In this document: in pieces, positions 55,301 to 64,000 of the stretch
How positions within the stretch are numbered: position 1 is the first letter of the stretch
Layout of the letters: each line of letters begins with the position of its first letter
Assembly (NCBI GenBank): GCA_033964015.1
Contig: CM066913.1
Location: forward strand, 34,361,577-34,425,576
Source: Scolanthus callimorphus
Taxonomy: Eukaryota > Cnidaria > Anthozoa > Actiniaria > Edwardsiidae
Direction of reading: 5' to 3'
DNA length: 64,000 nt
Made by a program: the position numbers and the translations under genes
Notes under the pieces: model-generated
Database searches by the model: none
What the model was told of the DNA's origin: nothing
The model's input: only the letters and a program-made list of their open reading frames with translations

Positions 55301-57706
55301 TGTATTATTGTTATGTGAAGTTAAAAATGGAAATTGCTTGAAAAGTAAGCGAAAATGTATATAAAAGTTGAATATGAATTTGTAACACTTTTGTTGTTGT
55401 TGTTGTTTTTTTGTTTTTGTTTTTTAATGTCTTGACAATGAAATGACAAAGGCGATATGCGGAGTGATATAAAAAGCTGTTAATATTTTATTCTTAAAAT
55501 ATGAAAATTGCGAGGTGTAAGCTTGATCTTTTTGTATTTTTCTTGTGTATATATATATTTTTGTTTTGTTTTTGTATTAACTATATTGATATGTACACTA
55601 AGATACAAAATGTAATGAGACCACTAAGGTGGTACAAGTATTTTAATTTTGCTGCTGGTGCCTGATAGCTTCCATGGCCTCATGCCATCCCTCGGGTGGT
55701 ATGGTTGTTGTTGCTGTTGGTATTCCGCCTCCGCCCGTTGGAGCCACCATACCCACTCATCCCTCTGTGCATGCCGGGGAAGGCGGACGTGGAGGTGGTT
55801 CTATTGGGGCGGGTTACCCAATTCTGGAGCGACAGCTTCCCCACGAAAAACCGGGTGGAATGGTACGGGTACCTCTTGGAATATCATGAAGTGTACCCGC
55901 GCCAGGACACTTCGTGGTTTCACCGGGAGTATTATTTCCCGGCAGTGCGGGCAATTGGTTTGATTATGAATATCAAACCATAGGTGTAGGCATTCCTCAT
56001 GGACTGCCTGCCGGCAGCAAGGCAGTTATGTGGATGGTACATTATCAAGGCAGATCACGCAATCCTTAGTCTAAGGAGTGAGAGAAGTGAGGGGTTGTTT
56101 TCCTAAACGTTTTAAATTCCCAATTTCCACCGTTCATTTTGCAATTGCTCTTTAAACACTTTCTCCGTAATGGGTAAGCTGTCCGTATAGTTAACGTTTC
56201 TGTGAAACAATCTACTCTAAAAGCAATTAAAATGGAGTTACAAGATTCAGAAAAGTCCGATATCCCAATCTCCCTGTCGAAAGTTTGATTTCATTTGATT
56301 TCATAAGGTGTGTGGTATAATAAGCCATGGGAAAGGACCCACTGTGAATGGCTCAGGGAAGGGGTTGAGGAAAGTAGTGTGTTTTTTATGGTCGAAAGGA
56401 TGCTATGTCATTTAAAAAAGCAATCAAAAATTTATTGTCCAGTTAATTTTATTATTATTGTTGGTTGTCTTTAATGTGTGAGGCAGTTGATATCCCACTT
56501 TAATGTGACTTTCCTCAATCTAATGTATAGCAGTCCTTAAAAACACATCAAGTCCAATATGAAATCGCAATGCATTTTGGGTACACATTTACTTTAATTT
56601 ATATTAAGGTATTAGAATCGGCTAATTTTCATACCTCTCAAATTTTTCAAACTTCACATGTGAATTGCTAATGCTATCTAATTTTCAAAACTTAATTTAA
56701 ATTTCGAAACCTCCTTTTAGAACGAAAGAAAATTACCTTTTAAAATGGCCATTTTCAGCTAAAAATCAATAACTAACAGGATTAAGCCAAAGGTCAACCG
56801 GGGAGAATGGTCACGCTACGAAGTAGATTTACTGATTATTCCACAAAACTGGCCGCACATTTCTTGTCATTGTTATCGTAGTGCCGTTCAAGGCAAATAC
56901 AGCCTCTCTAACCTGTAAAACATTCTTTACACATGCCAAATGCTATTATATTCGCTCCACGAGCTAACAAATTCACAAGTTCGCGCTCATCAGACAATAG
57001 CCACGCACATGCACAACACAACTCCATATTGCTGAACGGCGTCTGAATCAAAAAATTCCCAACGGCACATGATAAGATCGGCGTCTGAATCAAAAACGAA
57101 TTCCCAATGGCGCATGACAAGATCGGCGTCTGAATCAAAAACGAATTCCCAACGGCACATGATAAGATCGGCGTCTGAATCAAAAACGAATTCCCAACGA
57201 ATCAAAAACGAATTCCCAACGGCGCATGATAACATCGGCGTCTGTTCCCGTATACGATACGGATGAGTGCACAAAAGTCGTGCTATACTGCTATGGTCTA
57301 GTAGTGACCGCACTAAAGTGTAAAAGGCTTATTCTTTTCGCAGAAAGATAAAATATTGTATTCTAATTTGTTTGCAGGTGGCTCCCCAGTTCAGCGTATT
57401 TTCTTGGTGTGATGCCTATATCGATGTGTTATATATGACTCGGCAATGTCATATTTCTTGCCACAACACTGCATCTCGAAACCTGGATGCTGTTTAAAAA
57501 AAGCCTTCACATAGTTCCTCCATGAGAAATCATTTGTATCCTTCTTGTCGAACTGTCCAATTTTTGTTCTCGCTTTCTCTGAGAATTGTTTCGAATTCTC
57601 TTCCCGCTTGCTGATCTCCTCGACTAACTTGTCTTGGAGACTGGTTGCATCCGTGGTCTTCTTCTGTCTTCTTGTGTCCTCCTCCGTAGCACTCGCTACC
57701 ATCTCT
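55301..57706 (-). repeat. Long LTR-like unit U8, truncated by gag
   Basis: Follows U7 after a 41-bp spacer and matches it until about 57706. There, inside the tail ORF, it switches to Ty3/gypsy gag sequence. Confidence 0.65.
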
Positions 57707-57957
57707 GGGACACTAAGGCGCTGGCATTTTTGCCTGAGTTCGCTTGCGTAAGAAGTTACTGATTCACCTACGCGCTGGATTCTGTTTGCTAATTCTTGAC
57801 GCAAAACCCACTCGTTTGAGGATGAATTAAACTGAGATAAAAATAGTTCACGTAATTCATCAAAATTTCCGACTGGCGGTTGTATTGAGGAAAACCAAAT
57901 GAGCGCGTTGCCTTTCAACATGAGAGGAATATATCGAGAAGTTTCGCGGCGCTCCAT
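57391..57957 (-). pseudogene. Gag fragment fused in frame to the chromodomain-protein tail
   Basis: A 188-residue minus-strand frame. Residues 1-83 are Ty3/gypsy gag (PLMLKGNALIWFSS and later RVGESVTSYASELRQKCQRL, typical of the retrotransposon gag domain). Residues 84-188 equal the tail of the 49076-49627 protein (PEMVASATEEDTRRQKK to the end). The junction near 57706 keeps frame. The gag start is separated from its upstream part by a frameshift, so the chimera is probably accidental. Confidence 0.7.
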
Positions 57958-58250
57958 TTATTATATCTTGCGTACATATCAAAACGATTTAAAAACTGGA
58001 TAGGGTCTTCTCCGTGACCTGTAAAAATAGGCAGTTTTGGGAATCCTGAAGGCATGTCTGTTTCGTGTTATTTAGAGGCTAATGTTTTCTCTATCGCTGA
58101 AATTTGCGCTGCTTGAGATGTAGTTGAGTGCTCAAGACGAGTGGAAAACTCTTTAAGCGCGTTATCTAAAGCTTCGGAAATTTGGGCTGTAGCGTCGCTT
58201 GCTATGGGCCCAACTGCATTTTCTTCAGCAGCAACTGGCGGTACCATTTT
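57958..58250 (-). pseudogene. Ty3/gypsy gag N-terminus and leader
   Basis: On the minus strand a leader frame starts MVPPVAAEENAVG at 58247 and stops near 58068. A second start at about 58056 gives MPSGFPKLPIFTGHGEDP, the usual opening of this gag family, then FLNRFDMYARYNKW. A frameshift near 57955 separates it from the rest of gag. Confidence 0.65.
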
Positions 58251-58522
58251 GGTTTTCTTTTGAACTGTTTGGATTTAGAACTGTGGGTTAAATGATTACC
58301 ACACGATGTACAACTATGCTTTGTTTGGTCAACGGTTTTGCCGCTTCGTAAAAACAGGACGACTAATTAAACTTGCCCGAGAGGTCTCAAAAGATCAACA
58401 AATTGATCGCATGATTAGTAAACAAAGTTAGTGATTAGTAAGAAAGCCGAGCAAAGTGCCTTGAGCGAGTGAAGCGTGAGTGAAATGGATACCTTACGAT
58501 GGTCCGGCTTGACAGGAACGAG

Positions 58523-58540
58523 CCACGGAGTTCTCCACCA
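58523..58540 (-). promoter_or_regulatory. Primer-binding site of the gag element
   Basis: Minus strand TGGTGGAGAACTCCGTGG begins three bases after the LTR terminus ...GTTGACA. TGG start and position are typical of Ty3/gypsy. Confidence 0.55.
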
Positions 58541-58543
58541 AAT

Positions 58544-59130
58544 TGTCAACGGGGGATATTGACAATGAACTCGATAGCAACCACAGACTCCAAGTTACTG
58601 GTCAAAGATGTTTATTCCAACTCAACTCAACTCTCTCCAGTCACTCAACTCCCGACCACTAACTAAAATGATTACCAGCTTTTATCTTCTGTCGATTCAG
58701 CGCGTCCTTTGTTCGGGCCTAATTTAGTAAAGATTACGTCAGAATAATTATGCTGTCCAGGAATCCTTACGAGAAATAACTCAGAGGAAAGTTGTTCGAA
58801 TTGAAATGGCACATCGGATAATTATAGTTAAGGGGTATAATTCCCTTTTGATAAGTTGACCAAATTAATCTGTTGTAAGACTTAATTGAAAGTAACATAA
58901 TCTGGCGTAAGAATAACTAACTCGCGCATGATCAAATGTAAACTTGCTCGCGCTTGAGAATGACTCAGCAAAGACTAGCGTGTTTATATATATATATGAA
59001 ATTGATTAAACATGGTTACTGTTATAGTTATAGTTATAGTTATAGTTATAGTTATAGTTCTCAAAATTATCAAACAAGGACTGAGTAAGTGATGCGCTTT
59101 ATGACTGCGTTTTCAGCTAAAAATCTTTCT
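58544..59130 (-). repeat. LTR of the gag element
   Basis: On the minus strand the LTR ends CCCCCGTTGACA at 58544 and contains a GGAATAAACATC polyadenylation-type signal near 58612. 58741-58985 is clearly similar to the corresponding end of U1-U8 (AAGTTGACCAAATTAATCTG, then TAATTGAAAGTAACATAATC). The other end is placed near 59130 from a shared GCTAAAAATCTTTC; this edge is approximate. Confidence 0.5.
59017..59060. repeat. TTATAG hexamer repeat
   Basis: Seven copies of a TTATAG-type hexamer; a shorter relative is at 62321-62337. Confidence 0.85.
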
Positions 59131-59341
59131 CTAGCCAAGTGGCTAAGCGAAGCGAAATTGAATATTGAAAAGTGAAAGTTAATGAATGGAAATTTAAATG
59201 GACGATCACAAAATTGATAATATTGAAAATTGATAAAGATAGATATACGTATGCAATAATAGATAAATTTCAAAAAAGGGGTATAATTTGATATAATATT
59301 GTGATATATATGTTTTTTCTTTCTTCTGTTTGTTTGTTTAT

Positions 59342-59803
59342 TTATTTATTTGTTTGTTTTTTTTTCTCTACCAGCGTGAATTTTTTTTTTTTTCTTGTTG
59401 TCATCCTGGTCGAAACCTGGTTCCTGGCAGGACAGATGATCGCGGTGCTGTCGCCCGAACCCACGCCCATTCGTCCGACGTCATGGGCCGTGGCGGCGTC
59501 GGACACACAGCACCGTGAGGAAGGCGAGCGGTAGAGTGATTGGTGTCGAGCGGTAGAGTGACTGCCGGGGTGGTCTGTAACCGAGAAGGAGCTGAAGGCC
59601 GATGATAAGGTCTCGGTGGTGGGTTCTTTTGCTGCGTCGCAAGAAGGTGAAGGCGGTTGTGTCCTGGCCCCGACAGTGTGGACAACGTCCCTGGGACAGA
59701 GGCTCCACCAGCCAGTTGCTAAGGCAGGTGAAGTGGAACCCCCGTCCACAGCAGCTTGGAAAATGGTTGGATTGTCAGCGAGGCAGATGCAACAGGAGTC
59801 CAT
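59342..59803 (-). pseudogene. Second RING-like remnant, frameshifted
   Basis: Minus strand begins MDSCCICLADNPTIF in one frame. The adjacent frame continues SCCGRGFHFTCLSNWL, then GRCPHCRGQ. The Cys-Cys-x4-His-x2-Cys and CPHCR pattern is the same as in the unit RING segments, so it is a paralogue. The frame shift within the domain, and the low-complexity Lys-rich end, show decay. Confidence 0.5.
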
Positions 59804-59828
59804 GACTGAGGAGATTGAAATAGAGAGT

Positions 59829-60320
59829 TAGTTTACGTCAGGCGCCGCGGTTGGCTCCTGACATTGGTTGCACAGTTCTCTGTCAGCCTCTGGCTGTCCG
59901 TCTACGGCCAATCGCTGTGGAAAGCAAGGGTTCTGATGATTGCGGTTGGCATGCTTGTATACTATGGCGAGAAGAACTACACTGTTGAGTAGCGTCAGTG
60001 GAAAGGCGACATAGATCAGGTATTGATTAGTGTGGTGGTGTAATCCTCATGGAGACTGTTAATCTTTGTCTCGACGTCATCAATGCGTTGGATAATGTGT
60101 GGTCCATGGCTGTCACAGTGGACTTGTTGAAATGGACTGGTGGAGCGAACTTGAGTGACTGGCAGTGGAGCTGTATTGTGGTGACGTCCTTTGGATGTAC
60201 CCATGGTATGTAGCGGACTGTATCAGCTGTGAAAAGTGGTACTGATAAGGTGGTGCCTGTTGGACAAGGGCCGATTCCGACTTCGAGGGATGCCGCGGAG
60301 ATGTTGCCAGCAAGATGCAC
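59829..60320 (-). pseudogene. Membrane-protein C-terminus, possible envelope-like
   Basis: A 97-residue minus frame (60320-60027), then, after a shift of frame, a hydrophobic stretch YLIYVAFPLTLLNSVVLLAI near 60022-59960 followed by a polar tail with a C-x2-C pair to a stop near 59829. The layout (Cys-containing outer part, single membrane span, short tail) is that of a type I membrane protein. Its position beside gag and LTR sequence suggests a retroelement envelope-like gene. This is an inference and the frames are broken. Confidence 0.35.
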
Positions 60321-60337
60321 GACGTGAAGTGGCCCGA

Positions 60338-60822
60338 TTTCATAAGCTGCGTGATATAATAAGCCATGGTTGAAGTAAAGCTTAAAGTCAGTAAACTAAC
60401 AAAGTTGGGAAAGGACCCCACTGTAAATGGCTCAGCTGTTGTGGGTTCCTGCCAGCAGAGGCAAAGCTAATAAAAATAAATAAGTAACTTGTAGAGCAAA
60501 ACTTCTGTGAGTCGATGATGATTTAAGGGAAGGGGCTGAAGAAAGTATCGTTTTTTTTTCTTTTTATATGGTCGAAAGGATGCTATGTCATTTAAAAAAG
60601 CAATCAAAAATTTATTGTCCAGTTAAATTTATTATTATTGTTGGTTGTCTTTAATTAATGTGTGAGGCAGTTGATATCGAACTTTAATGTGACTTTCCTC
60701 AATCTAATGTATAACAGTCCTTATTAAAAACACATCAAGTCCAATATGAAATCGCAGTGCATTTTGTATACACATTTACTTTAATTTATATTAATTAGGT
60801 CTGTGTTGAAGATTATACCCTT
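60338..60822. repeat. Unit-derived insertion
   Basis: Matches 47190-47668 of U6 (TTCATAAGCTGC to GGTCTGTGTTGAAGAT) and separates the two envelope-like fragments. Confidence 0.75.
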
Positions 60823-61170
60823 GTTGAAGGGCATCAACTGTTGTGGCCAAATGCGGATGCTTTCCTAGATGCGAAGTTAGTGTTGACAGTACCGTATGTG
60901 GCAATTCTGAAAGTCCTACCAGTCTATTGGTATGCAATTTGGCAATCTGATTTACGGTATCCTGAATTTCAAACAAGCGTAACACAGAAGAAAAGAGTCT
61001 ATTTGTCGGTCAAGCGAGCAAGGTAAACAGTTTTACTGTTGACAACTCTAATCTCCGAGTGTTCGGTGCGTAAAACGGAAGTGATACTTCGAAGAGTGGA
61101 TTTTAAATTAGCGATTTTGTTCGATGGTATGATCGTAGAAGTTTAATCATATAATCCCTTTGGGTTGTGG
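60823..61170 (-). pseudogene. Envelope-like fragment, copy 1
   Basis: The minus strand reads IQDTVNQIAKLHTNRLVGL, then SELPHTVLSTL and onward to ALQQGY. A near-identical block occurs in copy 2 at 63460-63620. Leucine/isoleucine spacing suggests a coiled coil. Interrupted by the insertion at 60338-60822. Confidence 0.4.
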
Positions 61171-61542
61171 TACAAAAGTGCGTAATTCCCGGGGCCTTAC
61201 CCACCGGTGAAAATAGAAGATTGATTATTTCCGTATCTTCAAAATAACTAGAGGTTTAGCGTGCCGAGCAATCATAAGTGCTGAAGGATAAAAAGTAACT
61301 GGTTGCCCAGTGCTATCCAGGTTTTGGTCCACGAGCATAGGTAAAATGAAGATCAGAAAAATTAGAAAGGTAGCGAGCGGGTTGCCATGGCTTGAGTTTT
61401 TTCTTCTTTTTTTTATAAATGTCTTAATAATGAAATGGCAAAGGCGAAATGCGGTGCGATATAAAAAGCTGGTAATTTTATCCTGAAAAAAATAGGATAA
61501 TTGCGTAGCTTAAAAGCTTGATCTTTTTGTATTTTGTATATT

Positions 61543-62010
61543 TTATATATTACTATGTCCTGAGACCAAGTTGGTGCAAGTGTTCAATTGTCGTCGAATC
61601 ACCTCCATTGCGTCATGCCATCCCTCTGGTGGTATGTGTTGATTATGTGGCTGTTGCGGTGGTTGCTGTTGATGTTGTTCATATTCCGACTCCGCCCGTT
61701 GGAGCCACCATGCCCACTCATCCCTCTGTGCATGGCGGGGAAGGCGGACATGGAGGTGGTTGTACTGGGGCGGGTTGCCCAATTCCGGAGCTCTTGCCTC
61801 ACCCTGGAAAACCGGGTGGAACGGCGCGGGTACGTCTGCAAACACCATAAAGTGTACTCGTGCGAGTACACTTTGTGGTGTGACTGGTATGATGATTCCC
61901 GGAAATGCGGGCAAATGGTTTGAGTGTGGAAATCAAACCACAATTTGAGACACTCTTCGTGAATCGCCTGTTTGCAACAAGGCAGTCGTGTGGATGGTAC
62001 ATTGTCAAGG
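61543..62010 (-). pseudogene. RING-like protein remnant in U9
   Basis: ICLDNVPSTRLPCC continues in frame with KQAIHEECLKLWFDFHTQ and CPHFRE, so the arginine codon replaces the stop of U6-U8, but the last ring Cys is Phe and the first Cys pair is eroded by an ATAGAT microsatellite. A 123-residue frame (61914-61543) continues with VPAPFHPVFQGEARAPELG, a conserved RLPRHAQRDEWAWWLQRAE block and a Gln-rich tail. Conservation of that block with U7 indicates a real ancestral protein. Confidence 0.55.
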
Positions 62011-62354
62011 CAGATATAGATATAGATATAGATAACGTTTCAATCTCCTCTTATCGATAACAGTACGTAGTTTTTGGAAACTCGTACGTCGAGGGCTGAA
62101 AGGTCGCTATCTCGTTAAAAAAGCAATCGAAAATTTATTGCCGTCCTCTGAGCAAGACTAAAAATAGACGGTTATGTCAGAAAAGATAAATGTTTTTTAT
62201 ATATATGAAATTGATTAAACATGGTTACATAAATATGTATATATATAAGATAATTTCGAGTTGATTACATGCAATTTTTTATGAATAACGTTCTATTCAA
62301 ATAATTCAAAGGCTACTGTTATAGTTACAGTTATAGTTCTCAAAATTATCAAAC

Positions 62355-62705
62355 AACGTTCATTTTGTAATTGCTTTAAAAAGACGGCCTCCGTTATTGG
62401 ATACGCCGTTTTAACAGATAAAGATTATGTTCTATCATCTACGTGCAGGACGACTAGTATTCCACAGCAAGGTTCGTTAAAGTCCTATGGCAAAACTAGA
62501 AATAGACATCACCCCTTTTCGTTTGTCTATTACGTTTACAGAGTATGTTGTCCTTGCATACTCGAACACGTCTTGGATTAACGTTAGGATTCTCGCCTCA
62601 CTTATAGTGAAGGGAGATTTACCTGGAATCTCTTTTCTCAAATGACGAGAGAAAATGTCTTCTCTCGCCTCTTGTGAGATTGGAGTTTAGTAACTGCATG
62701 GTATA
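62355..62705 (-). pseudogene. Diverged IPGKS frame
   Basis: The minus strand starts MQLLNSNL at 62700. After one frameshift it reads IPGKSPFTISEARIL, then VIDKRKGVMSISSFAIG. Compared with U1 the protein is better conserved than chance, which identifies the true coding strand as minus. Confidence 0.45.
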
Positions 62706-62739
62706 ATACATGATTACTACTAATATCTAGTATCAAAGA

Positions 62740-63215
62740 CTAGTTAAAAATAATGATGCCTCGCTGAAAAATACAAGAAACACAATACAATACAATACAA
62801 AATTGAGTTGCAGAAACTAATTAACAGTTGTAGTTGAAAGAGCTAGATAAATCCCGATCGGCCCAAACAAGGAGTGTAACTCCTTGTTTCCTCTGGTCAA
62901 TTTGCACTGTGCAAATAGCTTTTGCATATTGTGCGCCCTTCTTTTTAGACGATGAAAGAGACCTGTTCTGTGAGTAGGTGATGATTAATGGGTTGAAAGG
63001 TCGCTATCTCGTTAAAAAAAGCAATCGAAAATTTATTGTCCGGTTATTTTTATTCTTATTGTTATTATTAGCATATTGTTATTATTAGCATATATATACA
63101 TAATGTTCCACTAGTCACTCTTTGATGCCTCGCTGAAAAATATAGAAACCACAATACAAAATTGAGTTGTAGAAACTAATTAACAGCTGTAGTTGAAAGA
63201 GCTAGATAATAATTA
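62740..63215. repeat. Tandem pair of about 100-bp blocks
   Basis: GATGCCTCGCTGAAAAATA through GAAAGAGCTAGATAA at about 62755-62850 is repeated at 63124-63210. AAACAAGGAGT/ACTCCTTGTTT at about 62867-62891 forms a hairpin between them. Confidence 0.7.
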
Positions 63216-63360
63216 ATCCGAATGGCTATTGAGGCCAGGAAGTTTTTCTGAGGTGTTTCATTGGTATCGTGTAGACAGCCAATCTCTGTGGAAATCAAGG
63301 GCGATGGGGACTGCGGCTAAGATGTGTGTAGCCTACTCAACAGTGTAAAGGCGACATAGA

Positions 63361-64000
63361 TCAGGGTATCGGTGAGTGTGGTGGTGTAGTCCTCATGGAG
63401 ACTGTTGCATGAAGAGAATGAGAGGCATCATGGCCAATCATTGGATTTATCAACAATGGATACCCTTGTTGAAGGGCATCAACTGTTGTGGCCAAATGCG
63501 GTTGCTTTCCTAGATGCGAAGTTAGTGTTGACAGTACCGTATGCGGCAACTCCGAAAGTCCTACCAGTCTTTTGGTATGCGGTTTAGCAATCTGATTTAC
63601 GGTATCCTGAATTTGTCTGTCAAGCGAGCAAGATAAACAGTTTTACTGTTGACAATTCTAATCTCCGAGTGTTCGGTGCGTAAAACGGAAGTTATACCCC
63701 GGAGAGTGGATTTTAAATTAGCGATTTTGTTCGCCAGAGTGACAAGCCCAGGAGCTTCGTCTAGCTCTGCGTTGAGTGGATAATTTTCCTTTAAGCCAAA
63801 GATTCTCATTTGGGGAAATGTTCTTGCAGTTGTGCAGAGCCCATTTTGCGCAAGCTTTAAGTGTAGTATTGTAATGCCCAGGACATACAAGGAAAGACGC
63901 TAAACTTGTTTGAGCGGTATACGAGCGACGTATAAGTGAATCACATTCTAACCGTGTTATAGCGGCGTTTGCTCGATGGTATGATCGTAGAATCATATAA
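63361..64000 (-). pseudogene. Envelope-like fragment, copy 2, runs off window
   Basis: Three overlapping minus-strand frames. 63996-63718 has two N-glycosylation sequons (NTT, NIS) and several Cys. 63890-63597 has a long Leu/Ile-rich helical stretch. 63549-63361 repeats SELPHTVLSTL and joins ALQQGYPLLINPM directly to the MRTTPPH segment seen at 60040. The frames need at least two shifts to connect, so the gene is broken. Envelope-like nature is inferred from these features. Confidence 0.4.

Larger units (their letters stand above)
61325..62720 (-). repeat. Old diverged LTR-like unit U9
   Basis: Shares order with the long units at clearly lower identity: an AATGTCTTAATAATGAAATG block (61420), AAGCTTGATCTTTTTGTATT (61514), a RING-like region (61540-62010) and the IPGKS frame (62355-62705). 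No chromodomain region is seen. Confidence 0.6.

Overview
This window is eukaryotic, from an animal and most likely a cnidarian such as a coral or sea anemone. It holds one convincing host gene, split into 14 exons with GT-AG introns. The rest is mostly transposons: many short terminal-inverted-repeat elements and decayed Ty3/gypsy, BEL/Pao and esterase-bearing LINE pieces. No bacterial operon, rRNA, tRNA or CRISPR array was seen. The cnidarian placement is an inference from gene structure and repeat content.

Layout. (1) 1-6.4 kb: a broken Ty3/gypsy pol fragment, a frameshifted C2H2 zinc-finger remnant, and small inverted-repeat elements. (2) 6.4-12.5 kb: a very large foldback element of about 6.1 kb. 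Its arms are built from tandem modules of perfect short palindromes, then a 10-bp-period minisatellite, around a loop of about 0.5 kb. (3) 12.8-14.3 kb: LINE ORF1/ORF2 pieces split by two perfect hairpins and a G24 run, then a dead BEL/Pao gag-protease. (4) 15.2-24.0 kb: the complete ADHFE1 gene (hydroxyacid-oxoacid transhydrogenase, 470 residues predicted), with five MITE-like elements in its introns, a tandemly duplicated exon 11, and partial echoes of exons 9 and 13. (5) 24-31.4 kb: non-coding sequence with further inverted-repeat elements.

(6) 31.4-57.7 kb: an array of long direct repeats. Complete units run 2.12 kb (short form) or 4.0-5.2 kb (long form). Each reads TG...CA on the minus strand, and units are separated by an invariant 41-bp spacer that looks like a primer-binding site next to a polypurine tract. 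Long units carry, on the minus strand, a RING-like finger, a chromodomain protein and a novel open frame marked by IPGKS. A Mutator-like 2.4-kb element sits in one unit, and the matching empty site is present in a sister unit 10 kb away. (7) 57.7-64 kb: a Ty3/gypsy gag with its LTR, another RING-like remnant, an old diverged unit, and repeated fragments of a possible envelope-like membrane protein.

ADHFE1 stands alone functionally (mitochondrial 4-hydroxybutyrate/2-oxoglutarate metabolism). The 31-64 kb block looks like one related family of LTR-type elements that expanded by recent tandem and segmental duplication. Part of that duplication could be an assembly or haplotype artefact.
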